This document shows, one piece after another, positions 1 to 6,227 of a stretch of DNA of 8,569 nt. The notes under the pieces are model-generated. The model was not told the origin of the DNA. It saw only the letters and a list, made by a program, of their open reading frames with translations, and did no database searches. The translations under genes were made by a program, and so were the position numbers. The first letter of the stretch is position 1; the number at the start of each line of letters is the position of its first letter. This stretch comes from an uncultured Balneolaceae bacterium (lineage in GTDB: Bacteria > Bacteroidota > Rhodothermia > Balneolales > Balneolaceae), in assembly GCA_938003885.1 (NCBI GenBank), contig CALKWT010000067.1:1-8569 (forward strand). The letters run 5' to 3'.

Positions 1-1
1 A

Positions 2-481
2 GGCCTTCACTACTGGTGGCCAAAATTCTTTGGTACCCTTTATAGCGAAATTCTGGCAAAGATTGCATGCGGACTTATGTTTATAGGCTTTAACATGACG
101 TTCCTTCCGCAGTTTATCATGGGGTCACAGGGAATGCCACGACGATACTTCAACTATATCGAACAGTTCCAGCCCTTTCACCAGCTCTCGACGATTGGTG
201 CCTACATTATGCTGATTGCCTTCCTGATGATGGCAGGCTATTTCCTGCACTCTATTCTGAGAGGTAAGAAGAGTGTTACCAACCCGTGGAAAAGCCGTGC
301 AATGGAATGGCAAACAACCACACCTCCACCTATGCATAACTTCCATCATACCCCGGTTATTATCAACGGTCCCTACGACTACCATAAACCCATGTCTGAA
401 TTTCAGCTTGGAATTGCAACCCCCGGTGACGGACACCCGATCGGTGCATCGGTGGACGAAACAGGAAAAGAAAAAGCATAA
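2..481 (+). CDS. ctaD: Cytochrome c oxidase subunit I, C-terminal part (5' truncated)
   Basis: This is the last 159 residues of the catalytic haem-copper subunit of a cytochrome c oxidase, which reduces O2 to water and pumps protons across the inner membrane. The frame is open from the left edge, so the haem/CuB ligands lie outside the window. What remains is diagnostic: GLHYWWPKFFG near the start, then the strongly conserved GFNMTFLPQFIMGSQGMPRRY block, a final membrane helix (about residues 65-85 of this fragment: LSTIGAYIMLIAFLMMAGYF) and the post-helix motif NPWKSRAMEWQT followed by PPPMHNF, typical of bacterial subunit I. A soluble tail rich in His, Pro and Gly follows and ends in a charged ETGKEKA. 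The stop is 17 bp before ctaE, which indicates one transcript. The subunit identity is very secure; the oxidase subtype (aa3 or caa3) cannot be fixed because subunit II is not in the window. Confidence 0.97.
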   Translation, partial: GLHYWWPKFFGTLYSEILAKIACGLMFIGFNMTFLPQFIMGSQGMPRRYFNYIEQFQPFHQLSTIGAYIMLIAFLMMAGYFLHSILRGKKSVTNPWKSRAMEWQTTTPPPMHNFHHTPVIINGPYDYHKPMSEFQLGIATPGDGHPIGASVDETGKEKA

Positions 482-498
482 ACATATTATTCTGAACT

Positions 499-1155
499 AT
501 GTCTCAAACCGCTGTCACACCTAAAAGAACCGATCACATCCATCACCATTTTGTGGACGGAGAGCAACAGTTTGATGCCTCCAAAATGGGAATGTGGATA
601 TTTCTTGCCACTGAAACACTCATGTTCGGTGGCTTGTTTGCAGCCTATATTATCTACCGGGCCTGGTATCCTGAACTTTATCTGGAAGCTTCACAAGAAT
701 TGGATGCCTTCTGGGGAACTGTTAACACCGTAGTTCTGATTGGAAGTTCATTAACCGTTGCCATGGCCATCCGGTCGGCTCAACTGAACCAGCTTAAAGG
801 CATTGTATACAATCTCTATATTACGATTGGACTTGCATTAACCTTTATGGTGATCAAATATTTTGAGTATGCTCATAAAATTGAGAAAGGCATTCGGCCC
901 GGGCAATATTACACTTACCAGGGCCTGGAACATGAAAAGGCCAATGTTTTCTTCAGCATATATTATATGATGACCGGTCTTCACGGAATCCACATTATTA
1001 TCGGTATCGGGCTGATGATCTGGCTTCTGGTTAAAGCAAAACGGAAAGTGTTTCACAGTGATTACTATACACCTATCGAGGTTGTAGGGTTGTATTGGCA
1101 CCTGGTAGACATTATCTGGATTTTCCTCTTCCCACTCTTATATCTGATCGACTAA
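499..1155 (+). CDS. ctaE: Cytochrome c oxidase subunit III
   Basis: This 218-residue membrane protein is the third core subunit of the oxidase. It stabilises subunit I and its proton uptake and has no redox centre of its own. Five membrane helices are visible at about residues 31-53, 70-92, 103-123, 148-177 and 194-216, the five-helix form common in bacterial oxidases. Family marks include GMWIFLATETLMFGGLFAAY (helix 1, with an acidic Glu39), the KYFEY segment ending helix 3, HEKANVFFSIYYMMTGLHGIH around helix 4, and the end block GLYWHLVDIIWIFLFPLLYL. The N-terminus is cytoplasmic and His-rich (HIHHH at 13-17). The start follows ctaD by 17 bp with no Shine-Dalgarno motif, as at the other starts here. 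ctaF begins 13 bp after the stop, so the ctaD-ctaE-ctaF order is an operon. Length and motifs are complete; no defect is seen. Confidence 0.97.
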   Translation: MSQTAVTPKRTDHIHHHFVDGEQQFDASKMGMWIFLATETLMFGGLFAAYIIYRAWYPELYLEASQELDAFWGTVNTVVLIGSSLTVAMAIRSAQLNQLKGIVYNLYITIGLALTFMVIKYFEYAHKIEKGIRPGQYYTYQGLEHEKANVFFSIYYMMTGLHGIHIIIGIGLMIWLLVKAKRKVFHSDYYTPIEVVGLYWHLVDIIWIFLFPLLYLID

Positions 1156-1168
1156 ACCCAATTATACA

Positions 1169-1471
1169 ATGAGTACACACCGCATTTCATCCGCCAAATT
1201 CTTATGGGGAATCGCCGGCGCCCTGTTATTCTTAACATTCCTGACAGTCGCTGTTACCTGGTTTTATATTCCCGAACCCTGGAACGTGATCGTTGCCATT
1301 CTCATTGCTACCGTCAAGGCTACACTTGTTGGTGCTTTTTTCATGAACCTCTACTGGGATTCTAAATTCAATCTCCTGGTTCTGTTGACAGCGTTTGCCT
1401 TCCTGGCACTGCTGATCCTGATCACGATGACGGATACCCTCTATCGAGTGGACCCTGTCCCCTCATTTTAG
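1169..1471 (+). CDS. ctaF: Cytochrome c oxidase subunit IV (small three-helix subunit)
   Basis: This 100-residue protein matches the bacterial subunit IV family of caa3/aa3 oxidases, a small integral subunit that helps assemble or stabilise the core. Three membrane helices are visible at about residues 11-33, 37-60 and 67-88. The family signature is the stretch around residues 46-66, IATVKATLVGAFFMNLYWDS, and the TMTDT motif just after helix 3 (86-90). It follows ctaE by 13 bp and is the last recognisable gene before the terminator at 1607-1640, so it closes the oxidase operon. No Shine-Dalgarno sequence precedes the ATG. The family call rests on topology, position and the ATVKA/TDT signatures, and is strong although this subunit is poorly conserved between phyla. 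Confidence 0.93.
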   Translation: MSTHRISSAKFLWGIAGALLFLTFLTVAVTWFYIPEPWNVIVAILIATVKATLVGAFFMNLYWDSKFNLLVLLTAFAFLALLILITMTDTLYRVDPVPSF

Positions 1472-1531
1472 CAGGTCACATCCGTCCGGCTATCTTCCTA
1501 AGGTGAAGGTTCAAGCCAATGGACAGTCAGT

Positions 1532-1598
1532 ATGTTGAAGCAGAAATAGCTTATTAGCTATCTTTCTGATCTTTGCCATTGCTTTTTTAATCATTTAA
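1532..1598 (+). pseudogene. Possible broken micro-ORF for a single-helix membrane peptide
   Basis: Between ctaF and the operon terminator, the frame at 1551-1595 encodes an almost pure membrane helix, LLAIFLIFAIAFLII, ending in TAA at 1596-1598. In that frame a TGA at 1536-1538 lies upstream and no ATG, GTG or TTG follows it. An ATG at 1532 in the next frame reads MLKQK and then stops at TAG (1547-1549); skipping one base at AAA/TAG would join it to the helix and give a 21-residue peptide. A 6-bp hairpin, ATAGCT-TATT-AGCTAT (1546-1561), sits on the junction. Small one-helix subunits do accompany several bacterial terminal oxidases, so a decayed, frameshifted or misread accessory subunit is conceivable. 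A chance hydrophobic frame is equally possible in such a short stretch. Confidence 0.2.
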
Positions 1599-1606
1599 AC
1601 AACCTG

Positions 1607-1640
1607 AAGCCGGTTTCTGAAGAGACCGGCTTTTTTTGTT
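1607..1640 (+). terminator. Intrinsic terminator of the cytochrome oxidase operon
   Basis: An 8-bp perfect inverted repeat, AAGCCGGT (1607-1614) and ACCGGCTT (1625-1632), flanks a ten-base loop and runs directly into seven T residues (1631-1637) followed by GTTT. This is a textbook rho-independent terminator for rightward transcription. There is no T-tract on the opposite strand, so it should act in one direction only. It separates the oxidase operon from the hydrolase gene at 1690, which must then have its own promoter, or depend on readthrough. Confidence 0.9.
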
Positions 1641-1689
1641 TACCGGAACCTGCTACATTGCACAGAAACAGTAATTAACTCAGCCTCTT

Positions 1690-2574
1690 ATGGTAACATC
1701 CGATGCTACGCGATTTGCAAATTTCATCCTTCACCCTGTCGAAACGGGACGCTTTCTTCTGGACGGGGGTGCAATGTTCGGAGTGGTTCCAAAAACTCTC
1801 TGGAGCAGGCATCTTCAACCGGATGAGAGCAACAGGATTCCCATGGCGATGAGAAGCCTGCTTATTAAATCGGAAACAACGGGACGAATCTATCTGGTGG
1901 ATAACGGTAGTGGAGATAAGTTCAGTGAAAAAATGCAGTCCATTCTGGGGCTGGATTATCAACACAGCAGCCTGCCTGACTCCCTTGACAGAGTGGGTGT
2001 ACAAGCAGATGAGATTACAGATCTCATCTTTACTCACCTCCATTTCGACCACTGTGGTGGAACCACCTCCTACAATGCTTCCAATGAATTGACAGAGAAC
2101 TTTCCCAATGCTACCTATCACGTTCATGAGATGCACTGGGAAACAGCACTGCACCCGAATGCACGGGAGAAGGCGAGTTTCTACAAGGAGAATATCGATC
2201 CGATCCTGTTGAGCGGTCGTCTGAATCTGACATATGACTCCTATCAGTTTGAAGAGAACCTGACAATACGTGTTGTAAACGGCCATACGTCAGGACAGCA
2301 GCTGCCCGTGTTAACCTCAGGAGACAAAACACTTATTTTTATAGCAGACCTCATCCCCACTTTCGCACACATCCCGTTGCCATGGATCATGGGGTATGAT
2401 ATGCAGCCTCTTGTCACACTGGAAGAGAAAGAGACTCTATTGTCCGAGGCGGTTGAAAACCAATATTATCTTTTTATGCAGCACGATGCAGATCATGAAG
2501 TTGTAACAGTAAAAAATGTAGATGGAAAGTATCAAGCTGATCAGTTTCTACTGCTAAATGATATCTCAGAATAA
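1690..2574 (+). CDS. Metallo-beta-lactamase-fold metal-dependent hydrolase
   Basis: This 294-residue protein belongs to the MBL-fold hydrolase superfamily, in the group that includes YtnP/AiiA-like lactonases. The metal site is complete: HLHFDH at 116-121 (His116, His118, Asp120, His121), His199 in NGHTSG, Asp220 in FIADL and His265 in MQHDAD, the pattern for a dinuclear zinc site. The N-terminal segment LLDGGAMFGVVPKTLW (23-38) is typical of this subgroup. No signal peptide or membrane helix is seen, so it is probably cytoplasmic. The start is bounded: an in-frame TAA at 1672-1674 precedes the ATG and no earlier start lies between. It stands after the operon terminator, and a TACATTG element at 1654-1660 loosely resembles a Bacteroidota -7 box. 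DUF4175 follows after 42 bp with no terminator. The substrate cannot be told from sequence; lactone, phosphodiester or other ester hydrolysis are all possible. Confidence 0.92.
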   Translation: MVTSDATRFANFILHPVETGRFLLDGGAMFGVVPKTLWSRHLQPDESNRIPMAMRSLLIKSETTGRIYLVDNGSGDKFSEKMQSILGLDYQHSSLPDSLDRVGVQADEITDLIFTHLHFDHCGGTTSYNASNELTENFPNATYHVHEMHWETALHPNAREKASFYKENIDPILLSGRLNLTYDSYQFEENLTIRVVNGHTSGQQLPVLTSGDKTLIFIADLIPTFAHIPLPWIMGYDMQPLVTLEEKETLLSEAVENQYYLFMQHDADHEVVTVKNVDGKYQADQFLLLNDISE

Positions 2575-2616
2575 TACCCTGAATCCATAACAGGTTCGCA
2601 ATCAGATGTCTGAATA

Positions 2617-5600
2617 ATGAAGCGTGAAGTAAAGGGAATACCAGAACTGGAATCATTTATCTCGCTGATACACCGGTTCCACAAACAGGTCATTCGCAAG
2701 GAGGCCCTGAAACCGCTTTTTCTCGGATTGATCATCCTTTTTTTCTCATTCTCCGTACTCCTGATTCTGGAACTGTTTTTCTACCTGCCGGCGGCTTTAC
2801 GCTCCCTCTTCTGGCTGGCAGCGGCCATTGGGGCGATGGTTGCCGGGATCGGTTCTGCCAGACGCATCTCCCCTCCCCTGTTTCGTCCATTCTACGAAGA
2901 TATTCTCAGTACAACAGGTCAGGAGAAGCTTCTCAATGCCGTGGATCTTCATGTAAGTACCAGAGAGAAAACTGCATTTACGGGAATTGCCATTCGGGAA
3001 AATATCGCCACTGTCGATTTAGCTAAGGCGGAATCACAGGTGGAGGATTACCTGAAGAATCATGAGCGAAACCGTCTGTTTAATCGATTGGCAGGAGCAC
3101 TTGCAGTTGCACTTATATTCGCGGGACTGTTATCACTACTCTTTCCCGGAACAGCAGGCCGCGTCGTCACTTTTTGGAAAGAGTATGTTCAGCCTAATCC
3201 GTATCACTATCTTGTGACACCCGGGGATACGACTGCCGTTCACGGGTCTGTACTTCAGGCAGAGATCACCTTCCCCTCCCCCCCCTACCCGGATCAGCTG
3301 GCCATTCACTTCAAGACAGATGTGGAAAATAATTTCCGTATGAGAAACCTGGTGAATAGAGGAAGCCGGACATATACCACCCGGGAACTGGAATTGAGCA
3401 ACAATCTGCAATACTATTTTGAGATGGACGGTTTTGCAAGTGATACATTTTACGTAGACGTACAGCAACAACCGGGATTTGAACGTCTGGTAACTTCCGT
3501 TATCCCCCCCAGGTATACAGGTTTGCCTGAAACCCGTCTTATCTACCCCTCCACAGAGTTGTCATTTTACCCCGGATCTACGATCAGATCAGAAGCCGTT
3601 CCAAGCAAGAGTGTAGACTTTATACGGGCAGAGTTTGTATCAGGAAACGATCCCATCACTCTCACACAAGATGAAGAGCAGGAAGCAGTTTATCAGATGG
3701 AATTCATCCCGCTTCAGTCGGATACCCTCCGATACGTTATTTCGGACAGAGAAGGACTTTTTAGCAGCAATCCCTACCGCACGACCCTGAACATGAGGGA
3801 GGACATGCCGCCCGTCGTGGTCATTACTGAACCCTCATCACATCTTCAAACAAACACACCCTCATGGGTGAACCTGCAGTACGAAGTCACAGATGACTTC
3901 GGAGTTACACGTGCCGAAATACAGTGGGAGCTCCGCAGGGCCTTTACCGAAGGAGCAGAGGCAGGATCTGTACCACTGGATACTCCTGTCAGCGGTTCAT
4001 CACAACAGTTTTCGTGGAATGTCGAAGAGTTCGATCTCCGTCCCAGAGATGTTTTGACCTTCCAGATCCGGGCCTGGGACAATGATGAAATCAGCGGATA
4101 TAAGCCGGGTGAATCGAGGGAGATCATGATTCAGATCCCCTCTCTGACGGAGTTTCTGGATGAACTTGACCACCAGGAAGAGCAGGTAAGTGACCATCTA
4201 AACTCGATATCGCAGCAGTTCGAAGCGATGGAACAGGATTATCAGCGATTTCTGGATCGCTTGAGACAAAATCCGGAAGGAGGTTTTGAAGAGTCTCAGA
4301 TGCTTGAAAACATCAGAGAATATCAGGAAGATATCGAAGAGACTGTACGGGAGTTGCAGGAGCAGTTTGAGACACTTCGTTCGCAGATGGAGAGCAGTGA
4401 TCAGATTTCTGAGGAGACGCGGAACTCCTACCGGGAACTTCAGCAACTTATGGATGAATTGGACGATCCAGAGTTGCGAAGAGCGATGGAAGAGCTGCGT
4501 CGTGCAATGGAATCCCTCTCTGCCGACCAGATTGAACAGGCGCTTCAGAATGTCAGTTTCAATGAACAGCTCTACAAGGAGAGGATTGAAAGAACGATTG
4601 AACTTTTCAAACAGCTCCAGGTTAACAGCCGTCTGGAAAATCTGGCACAGCGTTACGAGGAGATGGCTGAGAGGGTAAATCCGGAAAGTCTTCCCGAAAT
4701 ATCCAGATTCCGGGATGAATTGGAATCCGTTGCCGAGGATCTGAACTCGGCGGAAGAACAGCTGCGGGAACTGGATAAGAATCCACCCCAACGATCGGCC
4801 TCTCAGATCGAAAATATCAGAGAGCGGGCTGAAGAGAACCTTTCATCTATCCGGGATGAACTTCAGGATCTGCAAGAAGAGCTGGAGACGCCAGCGGATG
4901 GGGACCCCCCTCCCTCTCAAAGTACTTCGCAGAAAAGGAAGAGTCTGAGTGAGAAACTCCAACAGGATGCGCAAAATTTCCGCAGTGCAATCAGTGAAAT
5001 GGGGAGCCAGCAGCTCCAGGTCAATTTGACCGCACTTCAGCGGGTTCTCTACACACTGCTGGAAATCTCAGAATTGCAGGAGCTTCTGGCAGGTAACACC
5101 CAGTTCATAAGAAGTCAAAGCCAGGGTTTTGTAGAGCTGGCACGACTCCAGGACAACCTGCGGAGACAGTTCTCTTCCGTCTCCGATACCCTCTTTCAAA
5201 TATCCGCTGAACTACCCGGCGTGCCGAATCAGATCAATAAAAAGAAATTAGATGTTGAGCGGACATTGCAGGGTGCAGTGAATCAGATGTCTGACAGAAA
5301 TCAGCGCGGTGCTTTGATCGCATCAAGAGAAGCGTTGGGAGGAGTGAATGATCTGGCATCCATGGTGGCATCACTCATCGACAGCCGGTTGCCCGGCTTC
5401 GCGGGCACGACCGTGCGCATCCAGACCGCCCCGGCGATGGGCGCGCGGTTCGCCCAGATGCTGCTGGAGCAGAATAATGGGGGTGGCGGGGGAATGAGTC
5501 TCCAGCAGATGGTAGATCAGCTGCAGGATATGTCGGGAGATCAGCAGCAGCTGAATCAGCAATTACAGAATATGGTGAATGATATACAGGGCGACAGGCT

Positions 5601-6054
5601 CACTCAGGAGCAATCGGAACGCCTGGACCAGATGGCGCGTCAGCAAAATGAAATCCGCAGACAGCTTCAGGAGCTTCGGAATGAAAGCGCACTGAGTCAG
5701 AGAGACCGGGTGTTCAGCGACCTTCAGCGGATGCTCGATGAAATGGAGGAGTCTATCATGGATTTGCGGGGTGGGGTGACCGACCCTCTGATGGTGGAGC
5801 GACAGCAGAACATACTCTCCCGCATGCTTTCTGCCAGCGAATCACTGCAGCAGCGAGGTGAGCAGGACGAAAGAGAAGGCACACCGAGCCTGGATTTCGA
5901 GCGGATTCCACCCCCTGAAATTACACTCGAAGAACTGGAACAGCAGATTCGGGCCCGCCTTCAAGATCCGGACTACACATCCTTCTCCGAGGAGTACAGA
6001 AGGATCATTGAACGATATTTTGAGGAATTAAAAAAAAGTGATATAAATTTTTAA
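2617..6054 (+). CDS. DUF4175-type membrane-anchored coiled-coil protein
   Basis: This 1145-residue protein resembles the large DUF4175 proteins annotated in Bacteroidota; the function of that family is unknown. Residues 33-56 and 60-80 form two membrane helices, a cytoplasmic segment follows (81-155), and a third helix spans about 157-176. The next part (190-510) is extracytoplasmic and beta-rich, probably Ig-like domains, opening with the family-typical NPYHYLVTPGDTT (194-206). Residues 511-870 are a long Glu/Gln/Arg-rich coiled coil broken by a Pro-rich linker (757-767). Then come a GC-rich-coded segment (920-952), a glycine run (955-959), a Gln-rich helix (961-1085) and a C-terminal block with IPPPEITLEELEQQI and YRRIIERYFEEL. 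The start is fixed by a TGA at 2611-2613 immediately upstream in frame. The gene lies 42 bp after the hydrolase. Probable role: an inner-membrane protein with a long periplasmic rod; the specific task is not inferable. Confidence 0.85.
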   Translation: MKREVKGIPELESFISLIHRFHKQVIRKEALKPLFLGLIILFFSFSVLLILELFFYLPAALRSLFWLAAAIGAMVAGIGSARRISPPLFRPFYEDILSTTGQEKLLNAVDLHVSTREKTAFTGIAIRENIATVDLAKAESQVEDYLKNHERNRLFNRLAGALAVALIFAGLLSLLFPGTAGRVVTFWKEYVQPNPYHYLVTPGDTTAVHGSVLQAEITFPSPPYPDQLAIHFKTDVENNFRMRNLVNRGSRTYTTRELELSNNLQYYFEMDGFASDTFYVDVQQQPGFERLVTSVIPPRYTGLPETRLIYPSTELSFYPGSTIRSEAVPSKSVDFIRAEFVSGNDPITLTQDEEQEAVYQMEFIPLQSDTLRYVISDREGLFSSNPYRTTLNMREDMPPVVVITEPSSHLQTNTPSWVNLQYEVTDDFGVTRAEIQWELRRAFTEGAEAGSVPLDTPVSGSSQQFSWNVEEFDLRPRDVLTFQIRAWDNDEISGYKPGESREIMIQIPSLTEFLDELDHQEEQVSDHLNSISQQFEAMEQDYQRFLDRLRQNPEGGFEESQMLENIREYQEDIEETVRELQEQFETLRSQMESSDQISEETRNSYRELQQLMDELDDPELRRAMEELRRAMESLSADQIEQALQNVSFNEQLYKERIERTIELFKQLQVNSRLENLAQRYEEMAERVNPESLPEISRFRDELESVAEDLNSAEEQLRELDKNPPQRSASQIENIRERAEENLSSIRDELQDLQEELETPADGDPPPSQSTSQKRKSLSEKLQQDAQNFRSAISEMGSQQLQVNLTALQRVLYTLLEISELQELLAGNTQFIRSQSQGFVELARLQDNLRRQFSSVSDTLFQISAELPGVPNQINKKKLDVERTLQGAVNQMSDRNQRGALIASREALGGVNDLASMVASLIDSRLPGFAGTTVRIQTAPAMGARFAQMLLEQNNGGGGGMSLQQMVDQLQDMSGDQQQLNQQLQNMVNDIQGDRLTQEQSERLDQMARQQNEIRRQLQELRNESALSQRDRVFSDLQRMLDEMEESIMDLRGGVTDPLMVERQQNILSRMLSASESLQQRGEQDEREGTPSLDFERIPPPEITLEELEQQIRARLQDPDYTSFSEEYRRIIERYFEELKKSDINF
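5374..5472 (+). other. Sharply bounded GC-rich patch inside the DUF4175 gene
   Basis: Thirty-three consecutive codons (L920 to Q952) all end in G or C, and the core 5391-5460 has 54 G/C out of 70 bases. The flanking codons return at once to the mixed usage of the rest of the gene (GCA, TCA before; AAT, AAT after). The encoded segment, including RLPGFAGTTVRIQTAPAMGA, also lacks the Gln/Glu coiled-coil character of its neighbours. The reading frame is intact. Possible explanations are a small insertion or gene conversion from a GC-rich source, or an assembly chimera. A natural compositional fluctuation is possible but looks unlikely over 33 codons. Confidence 0.7.
5386..5413 (+). repeat. Strong intragenic hairpin
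   Basis: TGCCCG (5390-5395) and CGGGCA (5402-5407) pair perfectly around the six-base loop GCTTCG. The stem is extended by CGGT (5386-5389) with ACCG (5410-5413) across a two-base bulge (CG, 5408-5409). That gives about ten mostly G-C pairs at the left edge of the GC-rich patch, within coding sequence. No T-tract follows, so it is not an intrinsic terminator. The pairing is directly visible; any function is unknown. Confidence 0.6.
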
Positions 6055-6157
6055 TACTTTGTCTCACCATAAACATCTATCCGATCAACAGATCGTTCTC
6101 TGCCCCGGTTGAACAACTACGAAAAAGTAAGGGGTTCAGAAAAAAGTGATACGCAAC

Positions 6158-6200
6158 AGAGTGACTCTTTTTGATCTCCGGGCCCGATTGATTAACATTC
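6158..6200 (+). promoter_or_regulatory. Weak candidate promoter/operator before the haem-binding propeller gene
   Basis: The 173-bp gap 6055-6227 has no ATG on the + strand before 6228 and holds no gene. Within it, an 11-base palindrome AGAGT-G-ACTCT (6158-6168) abuts TTTG (6170-6173). After 19 bases comes TAACATTC (6193-6200), a partial match to the Bacteroidota -33/-7 promoter pattern TTTG and TAnnTTTG. The start codon lies 27 bases further on. The -7 box is poor (TA plus two of four following positions), so this is only a candidate. An imperfect CGATC-AACA-GATCG hairpin at 6082-6095 lacks a T-tract and is not a convincing terminator for the DUF4175 gene. Confidence 0.22.
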
Positions 6201-6227
6201 TTACATTCAATTTTTAACCAAACATCT

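Noticed and set aside
1675..2286. 203-codon open frame on the minus strand
   Set aside because: It is antisense to the MBL-fold gene, whose metal ligands are all intact; the antisense product has no domain features.
4286..4678. 130-codon + strand frame inside the DUF4175 gene
   Set aside because: It is an out-of-frame Arg/Ser/Trp-rich translation of the coiled-coil region and the main frame is uninterrupted.
4198..4791. 197-codon open frame on the minus strand
   Set aside because: It is the mirror of the Gln/Glu-rich coiled-coil codons of the DUF4175 gene, which give Leu/Phe-rich antisense translations without stops.
4140..5880. Repeated CAG/GAA-rich motifs suggesting a tandem repeat
   Set aside because: The repetition is only codon-level, from Gln/Glu heptads of a coiled coil; no repeat unit of constant length and sequence was seen.
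6082..6095. CGATC-AACA-GATCG hairpin after the DUF4175 gene
   Set aside because: Only five base pairs and no following T-tract, so it does not qualify as an intrinsic terminator.
6032..6151. Direct repeat AAAAAAGTGATA at 6032-6043 and 6140-6151
   Set aside because: It is mostly an A-run, only 12 bases, with no flanking duplication; probably chance, not an attachment site or target duplication.
6179..6186. CGGGCCCG palindrome in the 6055-6227 gap
   Set aside because: An eight-base GC palindrome of restriction-site type; too short and isolated to call regulatory.
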